From: Streptomyces coeruleorubidus
GTDB taxonomy: Bacteria; Actinomycetota; Actinomycetes; Streptomycetales; Streptomycetaceae
NCBI RefSeq assembly: GCF_028885415.1
Contig: NZ_CP118527.1
Location: 496,001 to 560,000, forward strand
Length of the DNA: 64,000 nucleotides
Direction of reading: 5' to 3'
Shown here: in pieces, positions 1 to 9,727 of the stretch
How the letters are laid out: the number at the start of each line of letters is the position of its first letter
Position numbering within the stretch: the first letter of the stretch is position 1
The notes under the pieces: generated by a model
Seen by the model: only the letters and a program-made list of their open reading frames with translations
Told to the model about the DNA's origin: nothing
The model's database searches: none
Position numbers and translations under genes: made by a program

Positions 1-97
1 CGTGTCAACGCGGGGTGGCTTCACGGCGACGTGGAGCCCTCTGGAGGGAAGCGGGAGGGTGACCGGCCGGTGATCAGGTGAGGGCCGGGAGGTTCTG

Positions 98-1021
98 TCA
101 GAACACCGACAGTCCGGTCAGCGTCGTGAATCTGTCCAGGGCCGCCACGCCCGCCACCGAGTTGCCCCGTTCGTCCAGACCCGGGCTCCACACGCACAGC
201 GTGCAGCGGCCCGGGACGACCGCGATGATGCCGCCGCCGACGCCGCTCTTGCCGGGCAGGCCCACGCGGTAGGCGAAATCGCCCGCCGCGTCGTACGTCC
301 CGCAGGTCAGCATGATCGCGTTGATCTGCTTGGCCTGGCTGCGGGTGAGCAGCCGGGTGCCGTCGGCACGTATGCCGTGCCGGGCGAGGAAGGTGGTGGC
401 GAGGGCGAGGTCGGCGCAGGACGCCGCGATCGAACACTGCCGGAAGTACTGGTCGAGCAGGACCGGCACGGGGTTGTCGATGTTGCCGTAGGACGCCATG
501 AAGTGCCCGAGCGCGGCGTTGCGGTCGCCGTGGGCGGACTCGGACACGGCGACCTCCTTGTCGAAGGTCAGGTCCGTGTTGCCGCTCTCCGCCCGCAGGA
601 ACGCCAGCAGTTCACCCGACGCGTCGCCGGTACGGGTGTGCAGCCGGTCGGTGACGACGAGGGCGCCCGCGTTGATGAACGGGTTGCGCGGGATGCCGTT
701 CTCGTACTCCAGCTGGACCAGGGAGTTGAAGGGGTTGCCGGAGGGCTCGCGGCCCACGTGCTCCCACAGGGCGTCGCCCTCACGGGCCAGGACGAGGGCG
801 AGGGTGAAGACCTTGGTGATGGACTGCGCGGAGAAGGGCCGCCGCCAGTCCCCCACCCCGTACACCGTGCCGTCCGGCTCGGCGACGGCCATGCCGAAGC
901 TGCGCGGGTCGCGGGCGGCGAGCGCCGGGATGTAGTCGGCGGGCCGGCCACGGCCGGGAGTCCGATCGATCTCCTCGGCGATGCGCTCCAGGACCGGCTG
1001 GAAGGTCGTCGACGGCGTCAT
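98..1021 (-). CDS. glsA: Glutaminase (GlsA type)
   Basis: Hydrolyses L-glutamine to L-glutamate and ammonia in the cytoplasm. The 307-residue protein matches the serine-dependent glutaminase family in length. It has the SxxK catalytic motif (SITK, Ser67 and Lys70), the ENGIPRNPFINAGA segment that lines the substrate pocket, and a glycine-rich GVGGGII segment near the C-terminus. The ATG at 1021 is preceded by a GGAGGG ribosome site about 12 bases upstream. It lies 45 bases downstream of aspartase on the same strand, with asparaginase and its permease just beyond, so it probably belongs to an amide amino-acid catabolic group. No transmembrane or signal segment is visible. Confidence 0.95.
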   Translation of the reverse strand: MTPSTTFQPVLERIAEEIDRTPGRGRPADYIPALAARDPRSFGMAVAEPDGTVYGVGDWRRPFSAQSITKVFTLALVLAREGDALWEHVGREPSGNPFNSLVQLEYENGIPRNPFINAGALVVTDRLHTRTGDASGELLAFLRAESGNTDLTFDKEVAVSESAHGDRNAALGHFMASYGNIDNPVPVLLDQYFRQCSIAASCADLALATTFLARHGIRADGTRLLTRSQAKQINAIMLTCGTYDAAGDFAYRVGLPGKSGVGGGIIAVVPGRCTLCVWSPGLDERGNSVAGVAALDRFTTLTGLSVF

Positions 1022-1066
1022 GATCTCGATTGTCCCTCCGTGCCGGTCCCGGTGCGCTCGCGTACG

Positions 1067-2479
1067 TCAGGCCGCCGGAGCCGGGTCGCTGCCTGCCAGG
1101 ACCTCCGGGCGCAGCAGCCCGGCGAGCGTCTCGGCGGGCAGCAGGCCCTTCTCCAGGACGAGTTCCGCCACGCCCCTGCCGGTGGCGAGGGCTTCCTTGG
1201 CGATGTCGGTGGCGGCCGTGTAGCCGATGTGCGGGTTGAGGGCGGTGACGAGGCCGATGGAGTTCTCGACACTCGTTCGCAGCGCCTCGGTGTTGGCGGT
1301 GATGCCGTCCACGCAGCGTTCCGCGAGGGTGAGGCAGGCCGCGCGAAGGTGCGTGATGGACTCCGACAGGGAGTGCAGGATGATCGGCTCGAAGGCGTTG
1401 AGCTGGAGCTGCCCGGCCTCGGCTGCCATGGTGATGGTGACGTCGTTGCCGATCACCTCGAAGGCGACCTGGTTGACGACCTCGGGGATCACCGGGTTGA
1501 CCTTGCCGGGCATGATGGACGAACCGGCCTGCACCGGCGGCAGGTTGATCTCGCCGAGCCCGGCGCGCGGGCCGGAGGACAGCAGCCGCAGGTCGTTGCA
1601 GCTCTTGGAGAGCTTGACCGCGATGCGCTTGAGCACGCCGGACATCTGGACGAAGGCGCCGCAGTCCTGGGTCGCCTCGACCAGGTTGGCCGCCGTCACC
1701 AGGGGCAGGCCGGTGATGGCCGCGAGGTGGCGGCGGGCCGACTCGGCGTATCCGGCGGGGGCGTTGAGGCCGGTGCCGATCGCCGTGGCTCCGAGGTTGA
1801 TCTCATGGATCAGTTCGACGGCCTCGGCAAGACGGGACCGGTCCTCGTCGATCATGACGGCGTACGCGGAGAATTCCTGACCGAGCGTCATCGGCACCGC
1901 GTCCTGCAACTGTGTACGGCCCATCTTGAGAACGTCGCGGAACTCGACGGCCTTGCGGGCGAAGGCGTCCTGCAGGACGGCCATCGCGTCGAGCAACCCG
2001 CGTACCGCGAACACCGTCGCGATCTTGACGGCGGTCGGGTAGACATCGTTGGTGGACTGGCCGAGGTTGACGTCCTCGTTCGGGTGCAGGTACCGGTACT
2101 CGCCCTTGGCGTGACCCAGCAGTTCCAGCGCCCGGTTCGCCACGACCTCGTTGGCGTTCATGTTGGTGGACGTGCCCGCGCCGCCCTGGACGACGTCGAC
2201 GACGAACTGGTCGTGCAGCTTGCCGGCGCGGATCTCCCGGCAGGCGGCGACGATGGCGGCGGCCTTCTTCGTCTCCAGCAGGCCGAGTTCCTCGTTGGCG
2301 AGGGCGGCGGCCTCCTTGACGGCGGCCAGGGCGTCGATCAGGTGCGGGTAGGCGGAGATGGGCGTGCCCGTGATGGGGAAGTTCTCCGTGGCCCGCAGGG
2401 TGTGCACACCCCAGTAGGCCTCGGCGGGAACGTCACGGTCGCCGAGCAGGTCGTGTTCGGAGCGGGTGGCGGCGGTCAT
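1067..2479 (-). CDS. aspA: Aspartate ammonia-lyase
   Basis: Deaminates L-aspartate to fumarate and ammonia, feeding the TCA cycle. The 470-residue protein has the fumarase/aspartase superfamily signature [11 protein letters not shown] and the usual N-terminal opening ([20 protein letters not shown]) in 20 residues. The frame stays open about 100 codons upstream, but family homology starts only at the ATG at 2479, which follows an AAGGGA site, so I chose that start. Downstream of asparaginase it completes the route asparagine to aspartate to fumarate. A fumarase assignment is less likely because the start and the amino-acid context point to aspartase. Confidence 0.93.
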   Translation of the reverse strand: MTAATRSEHDLLGDRDVPAEAYWGVHTLRATENFPITGTPISAYPHLIDALAAVKEAAALANEELGLLETKKAAAIVAACREIRAGKLHDQFVVDVVQGGAGTSTNMNANEVVANRALELLGHAKGEYRYLHPNEDVNLGQSTNDVYPTAVKIATVFAVRGLLDAMAVLQDAFARKAVEFRDVLKMGRTQLQDAVPMTLGQEFSAYAVMIDEDRSRLAEAVELIHEINLGATAIGTGLNAPAGYAESARRHLAAITGLPLVTAANLVEATQDCGAFVQMSGVLKRIAVKLSKSCNDLRLLSSGPRAGLGEINLPPVQAGSSIMPGKVNPVIPEVVNQVAFEVIGNDVTITMAAEAGQLQLNAFEPIILHSLSESITHLRAACLTLAERCVDGITANTEALRTSVENSIGLVTALNPHIGYTAATDIAKEALATGRGVAELVLEKGLLPAETLAGLLRPEVLAGSDPAPAA

Positions 2480-2520
2480 GAGGGTGAGGGGTCCCTTTGC
2501 TGAGGAGTGAGGGGTGGATA

Positions 2521-2560
2521 CGCGCCCTGAAGGGGCGCGGGGAACTGCGCGATCAACCAC
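2521..2560. repeat. Streptomyces-type intergenic repeat with hairpin
   Basis: Bases 2521-2527 and 2533-2539 form a 7-bp stem (CGCGCCC/GGGCGCG) with a 5-base loop, followed by GGGGAACTGCGCGATCA. From memory, this hairpin plus GGGGAACTGCGCGA block recurs in intergenic regions of many Streptomyces genomes. It sits between asparaginase and aspartase and may act as a transcript-processing or weak termination site. I found no second copy in this window. Confidence 0.55.
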
Positions 2561-2600
2561 GGACGGCCGACAGTCGCCGCCGGACAGATCCGGCACACGG

Positions 2601-3653
2601 TCAGGCGCGAGCCGATCCGACAACGGGCTCCAGCGCACGAACCGGCCGCACACGCCCCACCTCCCGGCCGCCCCCGAGCAGCGGCTCACCCGCGAACTCG
2701 GTGAGCAGCTCCGGATCGACACCCGCCCGGGCCAACGCGGCGGCAGCCACCGGCACACGCGCCCGATTCGCACCATCGGCGACCTTCACCGCAACGGCCC
2801 GGCCATCGGCCAGCGCAGCGACCTGCACGCCCTCGAAGCCGTCCTTGGTGAGCAGCCCGGGCACGGCCCGCATCAGCGCGGCCACGTCCCGGCCGGAGCC
2901 GGAGGCCATCTCGGCGTGCTCGCGCATCGCGTCGGCGACGCGGGCCTCGGGCGTGCCCGGCGCGGCGGTGACGATCCGGGCGGTGGCCCGGGCGAGGCCG
3001 TGCAGGGAGATGGAGAACAGGGGCGCGCCGCAGCCGTCGACGGTGACCCGGGCGATGCGCTGCCCGGTGAGGTCTTCGACGATCTCGGCGATGGCCTGCT
3101 GGAGCGGGTGGCCCGGGTCGAGGTAGTCCTCCAGCGGCCAGCCGTTGAGCGTGCAGGTGTAGAGCATGGCCGCGTGCTTGCCGGAGCAGTTCTGGGCGAG
3201 CCGGGAGGGCAGCCGGCCCTCGCGCACCCAGCCGTCCCGGACGACCGGGTCGAACGGCAGGTCCGGGACGTTGCGCAGGTGGTCCTCGGTGAGCCCGGCG
3301 AGTTCGAGGATGCGCCGGGCACCGGCGAGGTGGCGTTCCTCGCCGGAGTGGCTGGCCGCGGTCAGCGACAGCAGCTCGCCGTCGAGCGGGAGCCCGGCCC
3401 GTGCCATGGCCACGGCCTGGACGGGCTTGAGCGCGGAGCGGGGGTAGAAGGCGGCCTCGATGTCTCCGATCTGGAGCTGGACCTCTCCGTCGGCGCCGAG
3501 GACGACGACGGAGCCGTAGTGGATGCCTTCGACGATTCCGCCGCGTATGAGGTGGGCGACGGGGGCGTGGACGGGTTCACGGACCAGGGGTGCGTCCGCG
3601 AGGGAACTGCTGTACATCACTGCCTGCTTCTCGTGGAGCGGCGCGTGTTTCAC
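2601..3653 (-). CDS. Asparaginase (PF06089 family)
   Basis: Hydrolyses L-asparagine to aspartate and ammonia. The sequence belongs to the asparaginase family related to rhizobial AnsA rather than E. coli AnsA/AnsB. Visible conserved blocks are [29 protein letters not shown] and TVDGCGAP. I chose the GTG at 3653 (350 residues) because it overlaps the permease stop as GTGA, just as the permease overlaps the regulator, and has a GGAG site 7 bases upstream. An ATG at 3617 (338 residues, poorer ribosome site) is the alternative, and family homology is complete from either. It is the last gene of the GntR-permease-asparaginase unit. Confidence 0.9.
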   Translation of the reverse strand: MKHAPLHEKQAVMYSSSLADAPLVREPVHAPVAHLIRGGIVEGIHYGSVVVLGADGEVQLQIGDIEAAFYPRSALKPVQAVAMARAGLPLDGELLSLTAASHSGEERHLAGARRILELAGLTEDHLRNVPDLPFDPVVRDGWVREGRLPSRLAQNCSGKHAAMLYTCTLNGWPLEDYLDPGHPLQQAIAEIVEDLTGQRIARVTVDGCGAPLFSISLHGLARATARIVTAAPGTPEARVADAMREHAEMASGSGRDVAALMRAVPGLLTKDGFEGVQVAALADGRAVAVKVADGANRARVPVAAAALARAGVDPELLTEFAGEPLLGGGREVGRVRPVRALEPVVGSARA

Positions 3654-5092
3654 GCGTCGGCTCCGGTCGTGGACTTGCGCGCGACACGGCCGCGGACGGC
3701 GAACCATCCGGCGACCAGTGCCCCGACGATCAGCGGCAGGCACAGCACGGTGGTGCGTCCCGCGCCGCCGTCGGCGTACATGAGGACCAGGACGGAGGCG
3801 AGGAACGCCAGCGTCACTGTCTCGGTCCAGGGGGAACCCGGCAGCCGGTAGCCCGGGCGGGTCAGCTCGCCCTTCTGGGTCTTCTGCCAGAAGAGGAGGT
3901 GACAGACCATGATCATGCCCCAGGTGGCGAGGATGCCGATCGCGGCGAAGTTCAGCACGATCTCGAACGCCTCGGCGGGCACGACGAAGTTGAGGCCGAC
4001 GCCCAGGACGCAGATGCCGCTGGTGAGCAGGATGCCGCCGTAGGGGACCTGGCTGCGGCTCATCACGGAGGTGAACCGGGGCGCGGATCCGGCCATGGCC
4101 ATGGAGCGCAGGATGCGGCCGGTGGAGTACAGGCCGGAGTTGAGGGAGGACATCGCGGCGGTGAGGACGACGAGGTTCATCACGCCGCCGGCCGCGGGGA
4201 CGCCGATGTTGGACAGCACCGTGACGAACGGGCTCTCCCCCGCCGTGTACCTGTTCCACGGCAGCAGCATCGACAACAGGACGACCGAGCCGACGTAGAA
4301 CAGGCCCACGCGCCACATGATCGAGTTGATCGCCTTCGGCATGATCTTCTCGGGGTTCTCGGTCTCACCGGCCGCGACGCCGACGAGTTCGACGGAGGCG
4401 TAGGCGAAGACGACGCCCTGGATGATCAGCAGCATGGGCAGCAGGCCGTGCGGGAAGACACCGCCGTTGTCGCTGATCAGGGACGGGCCCGGGTGGTGGC
4501 CGTCGACGGGGTGCTGGGTGACCAGCAGGAAGATGCCTATGCACATGAAGACGACGAGCGCGCCGACCTTGATGATCGCGAACCAGAACTCCAGCTCGCC
4601 GAAGATCTTCACCGAGATCAGGTTCACGGTGAGCACGACCGCCAGCGCGATGAGCGCGATCACCCACTGCGGGATGTCGGAGAACATGCCCCAGTAGTGG
4701 GTGTAGGTGGCCACGGCGGTGATGTCGGCGATGCCGGTGGTCGCCCAGTTGAGGAAGTACATCCAGCCCGCGGTGTAGGCGCCCTTCTCCCCCATGAACT
4801 CGCGGGCGTACGACACGAAGGCGCCGGAGGAGGGCCGGTACAGCACGAGTTCGCCGAGGGCGCGCACGACGAGGAAGGCGAAGAGGCCGCAGACCGCGTA
4901 GGCGATGAAGAGGGAGGGGCCGGCGTCGGCGAGGCGGCCGCCGGCGCCGAGGAAGAGGCCGGTGCCGATGGCGCCGCCGATGGCGATCATGTTGACGTGC
5001 CGGGACTTCAGGGACTTGCTGTAGCCCGCGTCTCCGGCATCGACATGGCCGGAACGTTTCTGCACACCTTCGTGCAGGGACTGCTCGCTCAC
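3650..5092 (-). CDS. ansP: Amino-acid permease, probably for L-asparagine
   Basis: Twelve-helix APC-superfamily transporter of 480 residues in the cytoplasmic membrane, importing asparagine or a related amino acid by proton symport. The N-terminal block [15 protein letters not shown] and the [17 protein letters not shown] region are typical of the AnsP/GabP group. The start is a GTG at 5092 whose GTGA overlaps the regulator stop, and the stop overlaps the GTG of asparaginase, so the three genes are translationally coupled. Substrate is inferred from the asparaginase partner; another neutral amino acid is possible. Confidence 0.85.
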   Translation of the reverse strand: MSEQSLHEGVQKRSGHVDAGDAGYSKSLKSRHVNMIAIGGAIGTGLFLGAGGRLADAGPSLFIAYAVCGLFAFLVVRALGELVLYRPSSGAFVSYAREFMGEKGAYTAGWMYFLNWATTGIADITAVATYTHYWGMFSDIPQWVIALIALAVVLTVNLISVKIFGELEFWFAIIKVGALVVFMCIGIFLLVTQHPVDGHHPGPSLISDNGGVFPHGLLPMLLIIQGVVFAYASVELVGVAAGETENPEKIMPKAINSIMWRVGLFYVGSVVLLSMLLPWNRYTAGESPFVTVLSNIGVPAAGGVMNLVVLTAAMSSLNSGLYSTGRILRSMAMAGSAPRFTSVMSRSQVPYGGILLTSGICVLGVGLNFVVPAEAFEIVLNFAAIGILATWGMIMVCHLLFWQKTQKGELTRPGYRLPGSPWTETVTLAFLASVLVLMYADGGAGRTTVLCLPLIVGALVAGWFAVRGRVARKSTTGADA

Positions 5093-5820
5093 GCCTCGGG
5101 TCCGCCTTCCGTGGGGGTGTCCGTGCGCGCGGGGCGCACGATGTCGGTGAGGGTCGTCTCGACGCGGTCGAGGTGGTGGGCCATGGCCTCCACGGCGTCG
5201 TTCTCGCAGCCGTCGATCAGCGCCTCGACGATCGCCCGGTGCTCGCGGTTGGACTGCTCGCGGCGGCCGCCCAGCTCGTTGAGGAAGGCGGACTGGCGGG
5301 CCAGCGCGTCCCGGATCTCCTCGATGACCCGGCGGAAGACCGGGTTCTGGGCGGCCTCGGCCACGGCGAGGTGGAACAGCGTGTCCATCGCGACCCAGGC
5401 CGTGGTGTCCGTCTCCCGTTCCATGCGGTCCAGGAGGTGGGCCAGGTGGTCGAGGTTCTCCGGGGTGCGGCGCCGGGCCGCGTACCCCGCGACCGGGATC
5501 TCGACGTGGCGGCGCACCTCCAGCAGGTCGCTGGCCGAGTAGTCGCCGAAGGTCGGGTCCTCGACGGTACTGGCGACGACGAAGGTGCCCTTGCCGGTCC
5601 GGGACACGGTCAGGCCCATGGTCTGCAGCGCCCGCAGCGCCTCGCGCAGCACGGGCCTGGAGACTTCCAGGGTGCGGCACAGCTCCGCCTCGGAGGGGAG
5701 CTTGTCGCCGATCGCGTAGTCGCCGCGCTCGATGGCGTCGCGCAGATGCGCCAGCACCGCTTCCATGGCGCTGACGCGACGTACGGGCTGTCCGGCTGTC
5801 CGGCTGTCTGACAGGTTCAC
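5089..5820 (-). CDS. GntR/FadR-family regulator of the asparagine unit
   Basis: DNA-binding regulator of 243 residues. The N-terminal winged helix ([24 protein letters not shown] in part) carries the GntR signature, and the C-terminal all-helical region is FCD-type with spaced His/Asp metal or acid ligands. I chose the GTG at 5820 because GGAGG lies 8 bases before it; an in-frame ATG at 5856 has no good site. It is first in a coupled unit with permease and asparaginase and probably senses an amide or organic acid. GACAGGT at 5810-5816 and ACCTGTC at 5848-5854 form a widely spaced inverted repeat around the start. Confidence 0.87.
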   Translation of the reverse strand: MNLSDSRTAGQPVRRVSAMEAVLAHLRDAIERGDYAIGDKLPSEAELCRTLEVSRPVLREALRALQTMGLTVSRTGKGTFVVASTVEDPTFGDYSASDLLEVRRHVEIPVAGYAARRRTPENLDHLAHLLDRMERETDTTAWVAMDTLFHLAVAEAAQNPVFRRVIEEIRDALARQSAFLNELGGRREQSNREHRAIVEALIDGCENDAVEAMAHHLDRVETTLTDIVRPARTDTPTEGGPEA

Positions 5821-5927
5821 GGGGTGATCCTCCGGGGCAGGTGAGGCACCTGTCAAGGGCCCGAAAGGAAAGGTTCAGGGGCCGGAAGCTCGCGTTCACG
5901 CTCCTGGCCCCCTGTCCCCGCAACCGG

Positions 5928-6764
5928 TCAGCTGTGCAGCACACCCGCTCCGAGCAGGCCGAACAGCAGCCCACCCACGACGATCCGGTAGATCACGAAG
6001 GCGTTGAAGGAGTGCTTGGCGACGAACTTCAGCAGCCAGGCGATGGAGCCGTAGGCGACCACGAAGGACACGATCGTGCCGACGGCGAGCGGGGCCGCGC
6101 CCACGCCGGTACCCAGGGCGTCCTTGAGTTCGTAGAGGCCTGCGCCGGTCAGGGCGGGGATGCCCAGGAAGAAGGAGAGCCGGGTGGCGGCGACGCGGTC
6201 CAGGTCGAGGATCAGCGCCGTGGACATGGTGGCCCCGGAGCGGGAGAAGCCGGGGAAGAGCAGGGCGAGGATCTGGGAGCTGCCGACGAGCATGGCGTCC
6301 TTGAACGAGGTGTCGTCCTCGCCGCGCTTGTGCCGGCCCATCTGGTCCGCCGCCCACATCACCCCGCTGCCGACGACCAGCGAGCCGGCCACCACCCACA
6401 GCGAGGCGAGCGGACCCTCGATGAGCGGCTTGGCGGCGAGTCCGACGGCGACGATCGGTACGGTCGCGCAGATGACCCACCAGGCGAACTTGTAGTCGTG
6501 CTGGTAGCGCTCCTCACGGTCGAACAGGCCTCGCCCCCAGGCGGAGACGATCCGCACGATGTCCTTGAAGAAGTACACGAGCACCGCGGCGATCGCGCCG
6601 ACCTGGATGACGGCCGAGAACCCGATCACGGCATTGTCATCGACAGGGATGCCCATGAGCCCTTCGACGATCTTCAGATGGCCGGTGGAGGAGACGGGCA
6701 GGAACTCGGTCACCCCCTCGACGGCTCCGAGGACGACGGCCTGACCGACGCTGATGACGCTCAT
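5928..6764 (-). CDS. uppP: Undecaprenyl-diphosphate phosphatase UppP (BacA)
   Basis: Integral membrane phosphatase of 278 residues. It recycles the undecaprenyl-diphosphate carrier used in peptidoglycan synthesis, and its overproduction in other bacteria gives bacitracin resistance. Both family signatures are present: [15 protein letters not shown] at residues 16-30 with the catalytic Glu and His, and the [12 protein letters not shown] block with its Arg in the second half. About eight hydrophobic segments are visible. The ATG at 6764 begins the conserved N-terminus; upstream codons have no family similarity. It stands alone, with a 107-base gap to the GntR gene and 73 bases to crcB. Confidence 0.95.
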   Translation of the reverse strand: MSVISVGQAVVLGAVEGVTEFLPVSSTGHLKIVEGLMGIPVDDNAVIGFSAVIQVGAIAAVLVYFFKDIVRIVSAWGRGLFDREERYQHDYKFAWWVICATVPIVAVGLAAKPLIEGPLASLWVVAGSLVVGSGVMWAADQMGRHKRGEDDTSFKDAMLVGSSQILALLFPGFSRSGATMSTALILDLDRVAATRLSFFLGIPALTGAGLYELKDALGTGVGAAPLAVGTIVSFVVAYGSIAWLLKFVAKHSFNAFVIYRIVVGGLLFGLLGAGVLHS

Positions 6765-6837
6765 GGGATCCAGTTCTGTGCAGGGAGAGACGGGAGCGGA
6801 GGAGGCCAGTCCTACTACACCCGGGCGAGAGCCGGTC

Positions 6838-7203
6838 TCACCTTCCGGCGAGCGCGACCCCCGCGAACGCCGCCGCAAGTCCGGCCGCCAGGCTCGCCGT
6901 CACATTGAGGACGGCGTAGCCGCGGGCCCCCGTCTCCACCAGCCGCAACGTCTCATAGGAGAACGTGGAATACGTCGTCAGGGCCCCGCACAGGCCGGTG
7001 CCGAGCAGAAGCTGGAGGTGGGAGCTCGCGGCACCGGCGGCCGCGGCGCCGGTGAGCAGGCCCAGGATCAGGCAGCCGGCGAGGTTCACCGCGAAGGTGC
7101 CCCAGGGGAAGACGGAGTCGTGCCGGGACTGCACCGCGCGGTCGGTGAGGTAGCGCAGCGGCGCGCCGACCATCGCGCCCCCGACGACAAGCAGCCAGTT
7201 CAC
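6838..7203 (-). CDS. crcB: Fluoride channel subunit FluC/CrcB (first copy)
   Basis: Small four-helix membrane protein of 121 residues that exports fluoride as a dual-topology dimer. Family marks are the early GxxxGAPLRYL segment, the [11 protein letters not shown]sn motif and the TTYSTFSYE phenylalanine-box track. The GTG start at 7203 overlaps the stop of the DUF190 gene as GTGA. The second subunit is encoded just upstream (7613-8074), and such paired copies commonly form heterodimers with opposite topology. Confidence 0.93.
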   Translation of the reverse strand: MNWLLVVGGAMVGAPLRYLTDRAVQSRHDSVFPWGTFAVNLAGCLILGLLTGAAAAGAASSHLQLLLGTGLCGALTTYSTFSYETLRLVETGARGYAVLNVTASLAAGLAAAFAGVALAGR

Positions 7204-7616
7204 AACGACCTCTTACCCTTCGCGTCCGTTTCGCCCGGTGTGTCCTTCCGGCCGGTGGTGGGGGTGCCCCCGGTCGAGCGAAGCCGGGACTGGGGGAGGA
7301 TGACCTCGCAGTCGTCGAGGGTCACCAGGCCCTCGGTGACGAGTTCGTCGAGCTGGGGCAGGAAGGCCCGGACCCGTGCCTCGGTGTCGACGATCACGAC
7401 GGCGACCGGCAGGTCCTCGCTCAGGGACAGCAGCCGCGAGGTGTGGATCAACGAGGAGGCGCCGAAGCCCTCGACGCCCCGGAAGACGCTGGCGCCCGCG
7501 AGGCCCGCCGCGTGGGCCCGGTGGACGATCTCCGAGTAGAGGGGCCTGTGGTGCCAGGTGTCGTTCTCGCCGACGAAGACGGTCAGGCGCAGGGCCCTGC
7601 CGGTCAACCGTGTCAT
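7200..7616 (-). CDS. DUF190 domain protein between two crcB genes
   Basis: Cytosolic protein of 138 residues matching the DUF190 family, a PII-like ferredoxin-type fold. Conserved features are the opening [29 protein letters not shown] and the [19 protein letters not shown] strand. The C-terminal 30 residues are polar and low in complexity. ATGA and GTGA overlaps on both sides join it to the two fluoride channel genes, a widespread actinobacterial arrangement that suggests a sensing or regulatory role for the channel. Its biochemical function is not established. Confidence 0.88.
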   Translation of the reverse strand: MTRLTGRALRLTVFVGENDTWHHRPLYSEIVHRAHAAGLAGASVFRGVEGFGASSLIHTSRLLSLSEDLPVAVVIVDTEARVRAFLPQLDELVTEGLVTLDDCEVILPQSRLRSTGGTPTTGRKDTPGETDAKGKRSL

Positions 7617-8074
7617 GGCTGCCTCCGCTTCAGCACACGGCGGGTCGACCAGGCCGCGAGCCACACCGCCGTGAGCGCCGCGAGCGGGGTCGCGGCGAGG
7701 TAGGTCAGGCCGGTGCGGACGTGGCCGCCGTCGGCCAGCTTCTGGATGTCGACGGCGTAGGTCGAGAAGGTCGTGAAACCCCCGAGGACACCGGTGCCGA
7801 AGAAGGGGCGGACCAGCCGGTGGGCTGGCCGGAACTCGGTGATGACCACCATGAACACGCCGATCACGGCACAGCCGGCGACGTTGACCCAGAAGGTCGT
7901 CCAGGGGAAGCCGCCCGCCTGCGCGGGCCACCACAGGGACGCCGCGTAGCGGGCGGCGGCCCCCGCTCCCCCGCCGAGCGCCACCGCCGCGACGACCGGT
8001 CCCTGGGCGCGCCAGGCGGTCGGGTGTGAGGCGGAGGGCTGGATACGGAGGCTTTCCGCCTCGGGGGCCGTCAT
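7613..8074 (-). CDS. crcB: Fluoride channel subunit FluC/CrcB (second copy)
   Basis: Four-helix fluoride channel subunit of 153 residues with [24 protein letters not shown] and [11 protein letters not shown] blocks. A polar N-terminal extension of about 25 residues precedes helix 1. The ATG at 8074 follows a GGAG site 10 bases upstream; an in-frame upstream start lacks such a site. It is the first gene of the crcB-DUF190-crcB unit. I looked for a fluoride riboswitch in the 169-base leader and did not find its conserved blocks. Confidence 0.92.
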   Translation of the reverse strand: MTAPEAESLRIQPSASHPTAWRAQGPVVAAVALGGGAGAAARYAASLWWPAQAGGFPWTTFWVNVAGCAVIGVFMVVITEFRPAHRLVRPFFGTGVLGGFTTFSTYAVDIQKLADGGHVRTGLTYLAATPLAALTAVWLAAWSTRRVLKRRQP

Positions 8075-8208
8075 GGTCGTACGTCTCCTACTCGCCGGGG
8101 CCCGGGATCGTGCGGGCGCGTGCCGTCGCAAGTAGGGACCGTTGGCGGCGTCCGTGCCGCGGTTCGGGTACGGCGGGCCCCACCGCCGCGCCGCGAGAGG
8201 TGTCGCGG

Positions 8209-8230
8209 CCGGGGTTCAGGTTAACCCCGG
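8209..8230 (-). terminator. Hairpin terminator after the SMP-30 gene
   Basis: A perfect 8-bp stem, CCGGGGTT (8209-8216) and AACCCCGG (8223-8230), with a 6-base loop lies 14 bases beyond the stop of the SMP-30-like gene. There is no U-run, as is usual in Streptomyces. Confidence 0.6.
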
Positions 8231-8243
8231 TGGCGAACCGGCG

Positions 8244-9203
8244 TCACTTCGGGGCGGGCGGCTCGCAGACCGCCACGCCCGGCTCCCAGAGGCTGCCCAG
8301 CACGAGGTGTCCGCCCGCTTCGCACACGCTGGTGACCATCCGGTAGCCGGAGTGACGGCGGGCGAGGTGGTGGACGACGCGGCCCTCGTCGTCGAAGGCC
8401 AGGACGGCGATGGTGCCGGTGGGGCGGAAGGGGGCGCGTACGGCCACGCGGGCGGCGGCGCGGCGGACCGCGGGTGCGCTGCGGTGGAACAGGTCGAGAG
8501 CGGGGACGCGGGGTCCGGCCAGCGCGACCCAGACCGGTCCGTCCGGGGCCCCGCGCCAGAGGTTGTCGGGCATGCCCGGGAGGTTCTCGGCGAAGGGCTC
8601 GCTCCGGCCGGCCCCGGGCCCGGTGAGCCGGTAGCGGGTGAGCCGGCGGGCGCCGGTCTCGGCGACGACGAGGAACGACTCGTCGGCTGCGGCGGCGAGC
8701 CCGTTGGCGAACTGGAGGCCGTCCAGCACCACCTCGGGGGTGTCCGCGCCAGGGGCGAGGCACAGCAGCCGTCCCGTCCCGGTGTGTTCGACGATGTCGC
8801 CGATCCAGTGGTCCAGGGGGTGGCGGCGGCTGGAGACGGTGAAGTACACGCTGCCGTCGGAGAGGGACACGACGTTGCTGGCGAACCGCAGCCGCTCCCC
8901 CGCCACCGAGTCGGCGAGGACGCGGACCGTGCCGTCGCCGGTGTCGACGCGCAGCAGTCCGCGTTCGGCGTCGCACACCAGCAGGTCGCCGTCCGGGAGG
9001 AGTTCGAGCCCGAGCGGCCTGCCGCCGGTCTCGGCGATCACCTCGGTACGGGCCGTCACCGGGTCTCCCAGGCCGTCCAGGCGCAGGATGCGGCCGTCCG
9101 CCAGGCCGGTCAGCACGCGGCCGCGCGGGTCGGCGACCACGTCCTCGGGGCCGGGGCCCACCGCGAGGTAGTGGCGTGGGACGAGTGCCGTGGGACGGTC
9201 CAT
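8244..9203 (-). CDS. SMP-30/gluconolactonase/strictosidine-synthase-like protein
   Basis: Predicted six-bladed beta-propeller enzyme of 319 residues. Repeated blade motifs include PEDVVADPRGRVL, GRPLGLELLPDGDLLVCDAE and the block around FANGLAAAADESFLVVAETG, with the GMPDNLWRG metal-site segment typical of strictosidine-synthase-like/SMP-30 hydrolases. Family members are Ca- or Zn-dependent lactonases or esterases; the substrate here cannot be told. No signal peptide is visible. It follows a small winged-helix regulator on the same strand, separated by 81 bases that contain a tandem repeat. Confidence 0.85.
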   Translation of the reverse strand: MDRPTALVPRHYLAVGPGPEDVVADPRGRVLTGLADGRILRLDGLGDPVTARTEVIAETGGRPLGLELLPDGDLLVCDAERGLLRVDTGDGTVRVLADSVAGERLRFASNVVSLSDGSVYFTVSSRRHPLDHWIGDIVEHTGTGRLLCLAPGADTPEVVLDGLQFANGLAAAADESFLVVAETGARRLTRYRLTGPGAGRSEPFAENLPGMPDNLWRGAPDGPVWVALAGPRVPALDLFHRSAPAVRRAAARVAVRAPFRPTGTIAVLAFDDEGRVVHHLARRHSGYRMVTSVCEAGGHLVLGSLWEPGVAVCEPPAPK

Positions 9204-9228
9204 CGCGCGCGTGTCCTTCGCCGTCGGG

Positions 9229-9272
9229 GGAGATTCCGCTGTACCGGGTCGGAGATTCCGCTGTACCGGGTC
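9229..9272. repeat. Perfect tandem duplication of 22 bp upstream of the SMP-30 gene
   Basis: Bases 9229-9250 and 9251-9272 are identical 22-base units (core GATTCCGCTGTACCGGG). A third partial copy of the unit's 3' part (GTACCGGG) follows at 9273-9280. The array fills half of the 81-base gap between the winged-helix regulator and the SMP-30-like gene, where a promoter or operator is expected. Confidence 0.9.
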
Positions 9273-9284
9273 GTACCGGGTGGC

Positions 9285-9542
9285 CTACCAGCCCTTTTCA
9301 AACATCCGAGCGACCTCGGCGATCCGCATCTCGTCGCGGTGGTAGTGCACGCGGCCCGCGGACCGGCTGGTGCGCAGCATGCCGGTGGCCTGGAGCAGCC
9401 GGAGGTGGGTGACGGCGACCGGGCGTGGCATCGAGAACCTCTCGGCGACGGCGTCCGCGGTGACACCGTCCGCGGCGGGGCCGGGTTCCTTCAGCCAGGC
9501 CAGGATGCGCAGGCGCGTCTCGTCCGTGGGAGTCCTCAGCAT
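9285..9542 (-). CDS. Small ArsR-like winged-helix regulator
   Basis: An 85-residue protein made up almost entirely of a winged helix-turn-helix. A first helix (ETRLRILAWLKEP) is followed by a recognition helix region (RFSMPRPVAVTHLRLLQATG) and a wing (TSRSAGRVHYHRDEMRI). It lacks the paired Cys/His of metal sensors, so it is an ArsR-fold regulator of unknown signal. I took the ATG at 9542, preceded by a GGGG-rich site. It probably controls itself and the SMP-30-like gene through the 81-base gap. Confidence 0.8.
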   Translation of the reverse strand: MLRTPTDETRLRILAWLKEPGPAADGVTADAVAERFSMPRPVAVTHLRLLQATGMLRTSRSAGRVHYHRDEMRIAEVARMFEKGW

Positions 9543-9682
9543 GTCGTGCCCCTGCCTCGCGGCTCTCGTCCTCTTACCACGTCTTCCCACTGTTGCGCAG
9601 TCGAAGCCGCCGCGTCCGGGAGTCTGCGTCGTTGACCGATACCGAACTTCCGTGTGCCACAAGCGAGTTCGGAAACATGCAA

Positions 9683-9712
9683 GGGCCCGGCCGCGTGCGT
9701 GCGGCCGGGCCC
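9683..9712 (-). terminator. Strong hairpin terminator after the GH53 gene
   Basis: GGGCCCGGCCGC (9683-9694) pairs perfectly with GCGGCCGGGCCC (9701-9712) around a 6-base loop, starting 16 bases past the GH53 stop. Flanking AA/TT add to the stem. The rest of the 185-base gap (9543-9727) shows no gene. Confidence 0.8.
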
Positions 9713-9727
9713 CCTTTCCCCGTGCGG

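Noticed and set aside
1..97. A gene at the left edge
   Set aside because: Frames here only continue the antisense shadow of glsA; besides a 10-base palindrome ACCGGCCGGT at 62-71 I see nothing.
377..2503. A 708-codon plus-strand frame across glsA and aspA
   Set aside because: Same antisense artefact; no domain or ribosome site, while both genes beneath it carry catalytic motifs.
5878..5911. GGGGCC and GGCCCC arms as a terminator after uppP
   Set aside because: Only six paired bases over a 22-base loop with mismatches; too weak to list.
8075..8243. Possible fluoride riboswitch before the crcB unit
   Set aside because: The leader lacks the conserved riboswitch blocks; the only strong structure is a simple hairpin that fits the end of the SMP-30 gene.
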